DNA from: PFJX01 sp040751755
GTDB lineage: Bacteria > Pseudomonadota > Gammaproteobacteria > Burkholderiales > Thiobacillaceae
Direction of reading: 5' to 3'
Length of the DNA: 64,000 bases
NCBI GenBank assembly: GCA_040751755.1
Contig: JBFMHC010000046.1
Span: 310,001 to 374,000 of the forward strand
Part shown: positions 1-6,760 of the stretch, one piece after another
How the letters are laid out: the number at the start of each line of letters is the position of its first letter
Numbering within the stretch: position 1 is the first letter of the stretch
Made by a program: the position numbers and the translations under genes
The notes under the pieces: model-generated
The model's database searches: none
Told to the model about the DNA's origin: nothing
The model's input: the letters and a program-made list of their open reading frames with translations, nothing else

Positions 1-842
1 AGGGAGAGCGCGATCACGCTCATCATGAAGGCCAGCGCCGTGCCCAGGGCCGCGCCCTTGCCGAGCAGGGCCTGGATCACCGGCAGGATGCCGGCGGCGT
101 TGCTGTACATGGGCACGCCCAGCAGCACGGCGGCGGGCACCGCCCACCACTGGTCCTTGCCCATGATGCCGGCCATCAGGTCCTGCGGCACGTAGCCGTG
201 GATGCCCGCGCCGACGGCAATGCCGCCGACCAGCCAGGGCCAGACGCGGCCGACGATCTCCTTGACGTAGGCGACGCCCTTGCCCAGGCGGTCGCGCCAG
301 CCGGGGTCGGCGTCGTCCAGCGCCGGCGCGGCGCCGACCTGGATGGCGCGCACCCAGTCCTCCAGGTGGTGCTCCATGCCCAGGCGGCCGATCACCAGGC
401 CGGCGACGATCGCCACCGTCAGACCCAGCACCAGGTAGAGCGCCGCCACCTTCCAGCCGAACAGGCCGAACAGCAGGGCCAGGGCGATCTCGTTGACCAT
501 GGGTGCTGCGATCAGGAAGGAGAAGGTCACGCCCAGCGGCACGCCGGCGGAGAGGAAGCCGATGAACAGCGGCACCGCCGAGCAGGAACAGAACGGCGTG
601 ACGATGCCCAGGGATGCGGCCATCACGTTGCCCAGGCCCAGCGGCCGGTTGGCCAGCCAGGCGCGCGTGCGCTCGGGCGAGATCCAGCTGTGCACCACGC
701 CCATGACGAACACCACCGCGACCAGCAGCAGGAAGACCTTGGGCGTGTCGTAGAGGAAGAACTTCACCGCCTCGCCCAGGCGGGTGCCCGGGACGAGGCC
801 CAGGACCTCGAAACTCAGCCAGGCGGCGAAGGCGTCGAGCAT
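1..842 (-). CDS. YraQ/ArsP-type (DUF318) permease, 3' end outside window
   Basis: My reading of the minus strand gives a hydrophobic multi-pass protein, starting MLDAFAAWLSFEVLGL and open to the window edge (about 280 residues visible). It carries the family's signature Pro-Phe-Cys-Ser-Cys-Ser-Ala-Val-Pro stretch followed by a Gly-rich transmembrane segment ending in MVNEIAL. These proteins are predicted permeases; the characterised relative ArsP exports trivalent organoarsenicals. The start ATG overlaps the stop of the upstream MBL gene (TGATG), so the two are translationally coupled at the end of the ars operon. The substrate here is inferred from context only. Confidence 0.8.
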   Translation of the reverse strand, partial: MLDAFAAWLSFEVLGLVPGTRLGEAVKFFLYDTPKVFLLLVAVVFVMGVVHSWISPERTRAWLANRPLGLGNVMAASLGIVTPFCSCSAVPLFIGFLSAGVPLGVTFSFLIAAPMVNEIALALLFGLFGWKVAALYLVLGLTVAIVAGLVIGRLGMEHHLEDWVRAIQVGAAPALDDADPGWRDRLGKGVAYVKEIVGRVWPWLVGGIAVGAGIHGYVPQDLMAGIMGKDQWWAVPAAVLLGVPMYSNAAGILPVIQALLGKGAALGTALAFMMSVIALS

Positions 843-1768
843 CAGGGGGCCTCGAACTCCACGAAGGCGCGGTTCATGTTGGCGCGGTGCAGGCCGTCGT
901 AGTTCTGCAGGTGGCGGAAGCGGGGCAGGTCGGCGTACTTGTCGAGGGTGGCGTCCATGGGCTCCATGTCGCGTGCGGCCTGGCCGATGACGTCGGCGAG
1001 GAAGTCCTCGTAGTCGCCGGATTCGCGCCTGGCCTTGGCCAGGTCGCACACGCCGCCGTGGCCGGGGACGATGTGCTGCGGGTTCAGCGCCTCCAGCGCA
1101 TGGAAGGCCTTCTGGCTGGCCTTGACGCTGGACCAGGGCAACACGCCGAGGAGGCGGTCGACGAAGACCAGGTCGCCGCTGAAGAGCACGTTCCGCTTCG
1201 GCAGCCAGACCCAGGCGTCGCCGGGGAAGTGGGCGTCGGTCAGGCGCAGCGCCAGGGTCTCGCCGCCCAGTTCGATGCGGGCCTCGTCGCCCGCCAGCAC
1301 GCGCCGCGCCGGCATGGGCAGGGTGCCCTGCAGGCGCTCGCCGAGAAAGCCGCGCAGCATCTGCATGTGCTGCTCGGCGAATTGGTCCTGGGTGGCGGCG
1401 GTACGGGCCAGGGCGATGATCTCGGCACCTTGCGCGGCGAAGAAGGCGTTGCCCAGCCAGCGGTGGTCCTGGCTGCCGGTGTTGACCACCCAGCGCACCG
1501 GCTGCGGCGTCACGGCGCGGATCGCCGCCGCCAGCTTCTCGGCGCCGACCTTGCTGGCGCCGGAGTCGATCAGGATCACGCCTTGGGGCGTGACGACGAA
1601 GCCGTAGTTGGCGTTGAGGCCGTCGTTGTCCGCGCTGCGCTGGCCCAGGGGGCCGACGATGGCGTAGACGTTGTCGACCACCTTTTCGGCCTTGGGCTGG
1701 AAGTCGGCCCGGCCCGGGAGCGGCAGGAGTGTGAGGGCCGTGAAGAAGGTCAGCAGGAGTTTGCGCAC
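842..1768 (-). CDS. Periplasmic MBL-fold protein with altered metal-binding motif, in ars operon
   Basis: 308 residues with an N-terminal signal peptide (cleavage near PGRA-DF) and a metallo-beta-lactamase fold: an IDSGAS strand, DAHFPGDAWVW, SGDLVF and a PGHG motif. The usual HxHxDH metal motif is replaced by NTGSQDHRWLGN, so the first two histidines are missing and only the Asp-His pair remains. Start is GTG, chosen because TGAGGT lies about 8 bases upstream; an ATG is not available. It sits between the aquaporin gene (10-base gap) and the permease (overlap). The role in arsenic handling is unknown; a relaxed or single-metal hydrolase is one reading. Confidence 0.8.
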   Translation of the reverse strand: MRKLLLTFFTALTLLPLPGRADFQPKAEKVVDNVYAIVGPLGQRSADNDGLNANYGFVVTPQGVILIDSGASKVGAEKLAAAIRAVTPQPVRWVVNTGSQDHRWLGNAFFAAQGAEIIALARTAATQDQFAEQHMQMLRGFLGERLQGTLPMPARRVLAGDEARIELGGETLALRLTDAHFPGDAWVWLPKRNVLFSGDLVFVDRLLGVLPWSSVKASQKAFHALEALNPQHIVPGHGGVCDLAKARRESGDYEDFLADVIGQAARDMEPMDATLDKYADLPRFRHLQNYDGLHRANMNRAFVEFEAP

Positions 1769-1778
1769 GCGCGGTACC

Positions 1779-2480
1779 TCATTCGTTTTCGGGGTGGGGC
1801 AGGATCACGTCCGGCGCGCGTTTCGGCAAGGTGGGAATCAACCAGCGGAACAGCGCGGTGGCGGCGAAGGCGCCGAGCAGCTGCGCGGCGATGAAGGCGG
1901 GCGTGTCGACGGGGCGGATGCCGGCGAAGGTGTCGGAGGCGGCGCGCGCCAGGGTCACCGCCGGGTTGGCGAAGGAGGTGGAGGCGGTGAACCAGTAGGC
2001 CGCCGTGATGTAGGCGCCGACCACGAAGGGGGTGGCGGAGGGGCGGCTCCTCACCGTGCCCCAGATCACCGCGAGCAGGCCGAAGGTGGCGACGAACTCG
2101 CTCCACCACTGCGCCGGGCCGCTGCGCTCGTGCAGCGAGGCGAAGAACAGCGGCTCGCCGAACATCAGGTGCGCCGCCGCCACGCCGGCGAAGGCGCCCA
2201 GCACCTGGGCGGCAACGTAGGCCGGCACCTCGCGCCAGGGCAGGCCGCCCTGCCAGGCATCCGCCAGGGTCACCGCCGGGTTGAAGTGGGCGCCGGAGAG
2301 GGGCCCGAAGGTGAGGATCAGGGCCACCAGGCCGGCGCCGGTGGCGAGCGTGTTGGCGAGCAGGGCGATGGCCACGTTGCCGCCCGCCAGACGCTCGGCC
2401 ATGATCCCCGAGCCCACCACCACGGCGAGCAGGAAGGCCGTGCCCAGGGCCTCGGCGGTGAGCTTGCGGCCCAGGGTCAT
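1779..2480 (-). CDS. aqpS: Aquaglyceroporin of the arsenic operon (AqpS-like)
   Basis: 233 residues, MIP-family channel with six predicted membrane helices and both pore loops: HFNPAVT near residue 65 and FANPAVT near residue 175. In Sinorhizobium meliloti an aquaglyceroporin (AqpS) replaces ArsB/Acr3 and lets arsenite formed by ArsC leave the cell down its gradient. The same arrangement appears here: the gene overlaps the upstream arsC stop by ATGA, and no ArsB or Acr3 is visible in the operon. Selectivity for arsenite is inferred from context. Confidence 0.88.
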   Translation of the reverse strand: MTLGRKLTAEALGTAFLLAVVVGSGIMAERLAGGNVAIALLANTLATGAGLVALILTFGPLSGAHFNPAVTLADAWQGGLPWREVPAYVAAQVLGAFAGVAAAHLMFGEPLFFASLHERSGPAQWWSEFVATFGLLAVIWGTVRSRPSATPFVVGAYITAAYWFTASTSFANPAVTLARAASDTFAGIRPVDTPAFIAAQLLGAFAATALFRWLIPTLPKRAPDVILPHPENE

Positions 2481-2977
2481 GATTGGCCGATCTCGCTGAC
2501 AGCCTTCTGCAGCTTGATGCGGTCCAGCTTCTCGAAGGGCAGGTTGGCGAACAGGCTGATGCGGTTCAGCAGCTGGGTGTAGGCCTGGAAGAAGGCCTTG
2601 TGCTTCTCCTCGTCGCTGCCCGTCACGGCGGCCGGGTCGGGCACGCCCCAGTGCGCGGTCATGGGCTGGCCGGACCAGGCCGGGCAGACCTCGCCGGCGG
2701 CGTTGTCGCACACCGTGAACACGAAATCCATGGCCGGCGCGCCGGGCTGCGCGAACTCGTCCCAGGACTTGCTGCGCAGGCCCTCCGTGGGCAGGCGGTT
2801 CTTCTCCAGCAGTTCGATGGCGAAGGGATTGACCTGCCCGGCCGGGTGGCTGCCCGCGCTGAAGGCGCGAAATCGCCCCCGGCTCACGGACAGGTTGTTG
2901 AGCATGGCCTCGGCGAGGATGGAACGGGCCGAGTTGCCCGTGCACAGGAACAGCACGTTCAGGATCTGCTCGGACAT
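2477..2977 (-). CDS. arsC: LMW-phosphatase-fold arsenate reductase, first paralogue
   Basis: 166 residues. The N-terminal P-loop LCTGNSARS gives the CX5R active site with the nucleophilic Cys at residue 12; a second redox region VCDNAAGEVC follows near residue 90. It lacks the Cys that follows Asn-Ser in its neighbour (CTGNSAR here, CTGNSCR there) and has a longer C-terminal tail (FFQAYTQLLNRI). It reduces arsenate to arsenite, with an unknown electron donor. Its stop overlaps the start of the aquaporin gene, and a 27-base gap separates it from the second arsC. Confidence 0.9.
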   Translation of the reverse strand: MSEQILNVLFLCTGNSARSILAEAMLNNLSVSRGRFRAFSAGSHPAGQVNPFAIELLEKNRLPTEGLRSKSWDEFAQPGAPAMDFVFTVCDNAAGEVCPAWSGQPMTAHWGVPDPAAVTGSDEEKHKAFFQAYTQLLNRISLFANLPFEKLDRIKLQKAVSEIGQS

Positions 2978-3004
2978 GGCGTCCTCCGCTGCGTGGTCTG
3001 GGGG

Positions 3005-3412
3005 TTACAGGCCCAAGTGCTCGCGCACCGCCGGGATCAGGCGCGCGCGGATGTCGTCGCGCACCGCCAGGAAGGACTCCAGCGGTTCGCCGTGCGGGTC
3101 GTGGAAGGGCAGGTGGATGGACTTCACCGGGCGCGGGAACACCGGGCAGGTCTCCTTGGCGTTGTCGCACACGGTCACCACCAGGTCGATGTCTTCATTC
3201 ATCACCGCGTCCACGTCCTTGGGGTACAGGCCCTCGGTGTTGAGACCGGCCTCCTTGAGGGCGGCGATGGCGCCGTCCGCCACCTTGGGTTGCGGTTTCG
3301 TGCCGGCGGAGAGGGCGCGCACCTGGCCGGCCAGGTCGTGGTTGACCAGGACTTCGGCCATTTGCGAGCGGCAGGAGTTGCCGGTGCAGAGGATGAGGAC
3401 GGTCTTGCTCAT
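3005..3412 (-). CDS. arsC: Thioredoxin-coupled arsenate reductase ArsC, second paralogue
   Basis: 135 residues, the size of the Staphylococcus aureus pI258-type ArsC. All catalytic elements are present: the P-loop LCTGNSCRS with Cys9 as nucleophile and Arg15, then Cys82 and Cys89 in VCDNAKETC, which relay the disulfide to thioredoxin. First reductase gene after arsR (22-base gap). Two non-identical ArsC proteins of the same fold in one operon suggest division of labour or different electron donors. Confidence 0.93.
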   Translation of the reverse strand: MSKTVLILCTGNSCRSQMAEVLVNHDLAGQVRALSAGTKPQPKVADGAIAALKEAGLNTEGLYPKDVDAVMNEDIDLVVTVCDNAKETCPVFPRPVKSIHLPFHDPHGEPLESFLAVRDDIRARLIPAVREHLGL

Positions 3413-3434
3413 GCGGATTCCTTTTTCGGTTGGG

Positions 3435-3767
3435 TCAACAGGTCTTGCAGTCCGCCTTGCCCGCCGGCAGGCACAGCTCCGGCCGGCCGCCGCAGCATTC
3501 CTCGCTGAGGAAGGCGATGAGGCCGGTCATCGCCGCGTAGTCGGCGGCGTAGATGACGAAGCGCCCCTCGCTGCGGCTCTTCACCAGGCCGGCGTGGGTC
3601 AGTTCCTTGAGGTGGAAGGACAGGGTCGCGGGCGGCACGTCCAGGCGGCTGGCGATCTCGCCCGCGGGCAGGCCCGCCTCGCCCGCCGCGACGAGGGCGC
3701 GGTAGGCGGCGAGGCGGGTCTCCTGCGCGAGGGCGGAGAGGGCGGTGACGGCAGTTTTTATTTCCAT
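3435..3767 (-). CDS. arsR: ArsR-family arsenite-responsive repressor
   Basis: 110 residues. A winged helix-turn-helix occupies residues about 10-80 (ALAQETRLAAYRAL, then PPATLSFHLKELTHAGLV). The arsenite-binding site is not the helix-3 CxC motif of E. coli/R773 ArsR. Instead there is a C-terminal Cys91-Cys92 pair and Cys99, resembling Acidithiobacillus ferrooxidans ArsR, plus Cys107 and Cys110. It is the first gene of the operon and would repress its own promoter until trivalent arsenic or antimony binds. Confidence 0.92.
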   Translation of the reverse strand: MEIKTAVTALSALAQETRLAAYRALVAAGEAGLPAGEIASRLDVPPATLSFHLKELTHAGLVKSRSEGRFVIYAADYAAMTGLIAFLSEECCGGRPELCLPAGKADCKTC

Positions 3768-3774
3768 GTTTCCA

Positions 3775-3803
3775 TGATCGTCGAAATATCAAAACGATGT
3801 CAA
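3775..3803 (-). promoter_or_regulatory. Candidate ars operon promoter and ArsR operator
   Basis: On the minus strand a consensus -35 TTGACA lies at 3803-3798, 31 bases upstream of the arsR ATG. An inverted repeat with arms ATCGT/ACGAT (3777-3781 and 3794-3798) covers the spacer, where a self-regulating ArsR would bind. The -10 element is poor (CGATCA or GATCAT). Position and symmetry support the call, but no footprint is known for this sequence. Confidence 0.5.
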
Positions 3804-3855
3804 GCCACACTACGGGGGATGTGTTTTCCTATGTGTTTCCCACTCGGCAGCCGGC

Positions 3856-3893
3856 TTGACGCACCCACCGTCATAAATATACTTGGAAGTATA
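3856..3893 (+). promoter_or_regulatory. vapBC promoter with palindromic operator over the -10 box
   Basis: TTGACG (3856-3861) and TATACT (3878-3883) are spaced by 16 bases, a strong sigma-70 promoter. The -10 box forms the left arm of a perfect inverted repeat, TATACTT (3878-3884) and AAGTATA (3887-3893), separated by two bases. Ribbon-helix-helix antitoxins typically bind such short palindromes, so VapB-VapC would occlude the -10 box. Confidence 0.7.
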
Positions 3894-3919
3894 ATTTTCC
3901 GAGCAAAGGGGTTGCCGCC

Positions 3920-4150
3920 ATGTCACAAATCACCCTGTATCTGGACGATGCCACGCAGGCATTGGTGGATCACGCCGCCCAGGCCAACGGCATGTCGAAA
4001 AGCCGTTGGGTGGCGGAGATCATCCGCAAATATGCGGCCCAGGAATGGCCAAGGGACTGCCTGGAGCTGGCGGGACGCTTCGCCGATTTCCCGCTGCGCG
4101 AGGACCGCCCGGCCGAGCAGGCGGCCGATGTGCCGCGCATCGGTTTTTGA
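3920..4150 (+). CDS. vapB: Ribbon-helix-helix antitoxin (VapB-type)
   Basis: 76 residues. The N-terminal ITLYLDDATQALVDHAAQ is a ribbon-helix-helix DNA-binding strand-helix, followed by a second helix (MSKSRWVAEIIRKYA). The C-terminal half (LELAGRFADFPLRED) would wrap the toxin. Nine bases separate it from the downstream PIN-domain gene. It neutralises the toxin and represses the operon through the palindrome in its promoter. Confidence 0.85.
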   Translation: MSQITLYLDDATQALVDHAAQANGMSKSRWVAEIIRKYAAQEWPRDCLELAGRFADFPLREDRPAEQAADVPRIGF

Positions 4151-4159
4151 CGGTCCGCC

Positions 4160-4567
4160 ATGCTGATCCTCGATAGCAACACCATCAGCTACTACTTTCG
4201 CGGCGACCCTCGGGTGGTGCCGCGTCTGCAGGCCTTGTCCCCCGCGGAGCTTGGCGTGCCGGCCATCGTCGAATACGAACTGCGCTATGGACTGCTGCGC
4301 CTGCCGCAGGACGCGGCGGCCCCGCGCCTGGCGGCCTTGGCGCAGTTGCTGCGGCCGATGCGGATTCTGCCGTTCGACAGCGAATGCGCCGCCCATGCCG
4401 CGCGCATCCGTGCCGATCTGGAGGCCGCGGGCACCCCCATAGGCCCGCACGATACGCTGATCGCCGCCACCGCCCTGCGCCACCAGGCCACGCTGGTGAC
4501 CAGGAACACGCGCGAATTCTCTCGTGTGCCGGGCATGCAATGCCTGAGCTGGCACGAGGAGACATGA
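4160..4567 (+). CDS. vapC: PIN-domain ribonuclease toxin (VapC)
   Basis: 135 residues, full length for VapC/FitB-type toxins. The acidic PIN residues are visible: Asp5 in LDSNT, Glu in EYELRYG near residue 35, Asp in GPHDTLIAATAL near residue 95, and the C-terminal TRNTREFSRVPG motif. These toxins cleave tRNA or rRNA when the antitoxin is degraded; the target here cannot be read from sequence. It directly follows its antitoxin gene. Confidence 0.9.
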   Translation: MLILDSNTISYYFRGDPRVVPRLQALSPAELGVPAIVEYELRYGLLRLPQDAAAPRLAALAQLLRPMRILPFDSECAAHAARIRADLEAAGTPIGPHDTLIAATALRHQATLVTRNTREFSRVPGMQCLSWHEET

Positions 4568-4604
4568 TCGCCACGGCGACCATCCATCAAAGACGGAATC
4601 CCCC

Positions 4605-5447
4605 ATGCTCAGTTACAGACACGCCTTCCATGCCGGCAACCACGCGGACGTGCTCAAGCACTTCATCCTGGTCGGCCTGATCCGCTACCTGGAGCAGAAG
4701 GACAAGCCCTTCTGGGTCATCGACACCCACGCGGGCGCGGGCGCGTATGGCCTGGACGCGGGTTACGCGGCGAAGAACGCGGAGTGGGAGGCGGGCATCG
4801 CCCGGCTTTGGCAGCGCGCCGACCTGCCCGCCGCCCTGGCCGACTACGTGGAGCTGGTGCGCGGCATGAACCCGGAGGGGCGGCTGTCCTTCTACCCCGG
4901 CTCGCCCTACCTGGCGTGGAAGCTGCTGCGCAAGGACGACCGCCTGCGCCTGTTCGAGCTGCACACCACGGACGTGGACCTGCTGGGCAAGACCTTCCAG
5001 GACGCCAAGCGGCAGGTGATGGTGACCCTGGGCGATGGCTTCGCCGGCCTCAAGGCCCTGCTGCCGCCGCCGCCGCGCCGCGCCCTGGTGCTGATCGACC
5101 CGTCCTACGAGGACAAGCGCGACTACGCGCGCGTGGTCGAGTCGCTCAAGGACAGTCTCAAGCGCTTCGCCACGGGTACCTACGCGGTGTGGTACCCCAT
5201 GTTGCATAGGCCGGAGGCGCAGCGTCTGCCGGAGCGCCTGCACGGCATCCAGGCGGAATGGCTGGACGTGCGGCTCACCGTGTCGCGCCCCGGCGCCGAG
5301 GGCTTCGGCATGCACGGCTCGGGCATGTTCATCGTCAACCCGCCCTGGACGCTCGCCGCCACCCTGCGCGAGTGCCTGCCGGTGCTGAGCGCCGCCCTGG
5401 CACTGGACGCGGGTGCGGGCTTCCAGATCGAGACCTCGGAGAAGTAG
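4605..5447 (+). CDS. rlmJ: 23S rRNA (adenine2030-N6)-methyltransferase RlmJ
   Basis: 280 residues, the family's usual length. The N-terminus MLSYRHAFHAGNHADVLKH is the strongly conserved RlmJ opening, followed by the SAM-binding DTHAGAGAYGL and the catalytic motif IV DPSYE near residue 165. It methylates A2030 of 23S rRNA. Four bases separate it from the following MBL gene, so they may be cotranscribed. Confidence 0.93.
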   Translation: MLSYRHAFHAGNHADVLKHFILVGLIRYLEQKDKPFWVIDTHAGAGAYGLDAGYAAKNAEWEAGIARLWQRADLPAALADYVELVRGMNPEGRLSFYPGSPYLAWKLLRKDDRLRLFELHTTDVDLLGKTFQDAKRQVMVTLGDGFAGLKALLPPPPRRALVLIDPSYEDKRDYARVVESLKDSLKRFATGTYAVWYPMLHRPEAQRLPERLHGIQAEWLDVRLTVSRPGAEGFGMHGSGMFIVNPPWTLAATLRECLPVLSAALALDAGAGFQIETSEK

Positions 5448-5451
5448 GACC

Positions 5452-6414
5452 ATGCTCCCCCCCATCCATCACGCGCACGGCATCGTCACCCTGGACGCGG
5501 ACTATCTGCGTCCCGGCCTCGCCGCCATCCACCTGATCGTCGAGCAGGGCCACGTCGCCATCGTCGACACCGGCACCAACCAGTCCGTGCCGACGGTGCT
5601 GGCGGAATTGCAGCGCACCGGCCTGACGCCGGCGGACGTGGACTACGTCATCGCCACGCACGTGCACCTGGACCATGCCGGCGCCGCGGGTGCGCTCATG
5701 CAGGCCTGCGCGAACGCCCGCCTGGTCGTGCACCCAAAGGGCGCGCGCCACCTGATCGACCCCGCGAAACTGGTGGCCGGTTCCATCGCCGTCTACGGCG
5801 AGATGGCCTTTCGCGAGCTGTACGGCGAGATCGTGCCCGTGCCGGCGGAGCGGGTGATCGAGGGCCACGACGGACTGCGCCTGGATTTCCAGGGGCGCGT
5901 GCTGACCTTCCTCGACACGCCCGGCCATGCCCGCCACCACTTCTGCATCCACGACGCGAGGAGCGAGGGCGTGTTCACCGGCGACACCTTCGGCATCTCC
6001 TACCGCGAGTTCGACGTCGAAGGCCGGCCCTTCATCTACCCCACCACCACGCCGGTGCAGTTCGACCCGGCGGCCCTGCACGGCTCCATCGACCGCATCG
6101 TCGCGCTGGAGGCCGAGGCCGCCTTCCTCACCCACTACGGCCGGATTACCGGCCTGGCCGCGCTGGCGCCGCGGCTGCACGAGCTGATCGACGAATGGAG
6201 CGAACTGGCCCTGGCCGCGCCGGGCGTGGGCGAGGCGCGCCAGGCGGCGCTCGAAGCCGCCTTGGAACGCGGACTCATGGCGCGCCTGCGTGCGCACGGC
6301 TGCGTCCTCGACGACGCCACCTGCCACGAGCTGCTGGCCAACGACGTGCGCCTCAACGCCATGGGCCTGCTGGTCTGGCGCGATCAGCAGGAGGCACCCG
6401 GCGGCGACCGGTAG
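5452..6414 (+). CDS. MBL-fold metallo-hydrolase
   Basis: 320 residues. It has an intact metallo-beta-lactamase site: THVHLDHAG (HxHxDH) near residue 78, DTPGHARHH, FTGDTFG and THYGR. Start ATG 5452 is preferred over an in-frame ATG 39 bases upstream inside rlmJ, because homology-like sequence begins at MLPPIHHAHG. It resembles the glyoxalase II/ribonuclease Z-type hydrolases annotated only as MBL-fold; the substrate is unknown. Unlike the MBL protein at 842-1768, its metal ligands are complete. Confidence 0.88.
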   Translation: MLPPIHHAHGIVTLDADYLRPGLAAIHLIVEQGHVAIVDTGTNQSVPTVLAELQRTGLTPADVDYVIATHVHLDHAGAAGALMQACANARLVVHPKGARHLIDPAKLVAGSIAVYGEMAFRELYGEIVPVPAERVIEGHDGLRLDFQGRVLTFLDTPGHARHHFCIHDARSEGVFTGDTFGISYREFDVEGRPFIYPTTTPVQFDPAALHGSIDRIVALEAEAAFLTHYGRITGLAALAPRLHELIDEWSELALAAPGVGEARQAALEAALERGLMARLRAHGCVLDDATCHELLANDVRLNAMGLLVWRDQQEAPGGDR

Positions 6415-6589
6415 GGCGCCGATCGATTCGTCGCCCCTGCGAAGAACGGGGGGCAGGGGGTTCGCCCGGGCGGGATCGGCGGACGGCCGTTCGTCGCCTT
6501 GGGGGTTTCCTCGCTGCCACGAGCGTGTTACTAATTCACACAACGACCGTCTCAGGTCGCCGGTATCTTCCCAGGCCCACCCGGGCCGC

Positions 6590-6680
6590 GGCGGAGCCAA
6601 GGGCAAACCCGGTGAAAGCCGGGGACGCAAAGCCATGGACCTACCGCTCTCTTGAGCCACGGTCGCCAGGTTGCCTCCAG
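6590..6680 (+). promoter_or_regulatory. Cyclic-di-GMP-I (GEMM-I) riboswitch
   Basis: The conserved GEMM-I core is present. AGGGCAAACC begins at 6600, a GAAA-capped P1b hairpin follows (CCGG...CCGG), then GGGACGCAAAGCC at 6622-6634 and the second stem ending GGTCGCCAGGTTGCC at 6661-6675. Flanking GGAG (6593-6596) and CTCC (6675-6678) can close P1. It lies about 80 bases upstream of the metalloprotease ATG. Downstream hairpins (6686-6700, and a GC-rich one near 6722-6742 just before the AAGGAG ribosome site) may form the expression platform. No U-run is visible, so control may be at translation; on/off direction is not clear. Confidence 0.9.
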
Positions 6681-6760
6681 CGTCTTGCGGGTCCTCCGCA
6701 TCTGCCCTCCTTCAGGTATTTCGGCGCGCAGCGTCGCGCGCGGTCAGCAAGGAGCAGAGC

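Noticed and set aside
198..902. Plus-strand frame opposite the YraQ/ArsP-type permease
   Set aside because: The minus strand encodes a clear membrane protein with the family's Cys-Ser-Cys motif; the plus frame is a shadow.
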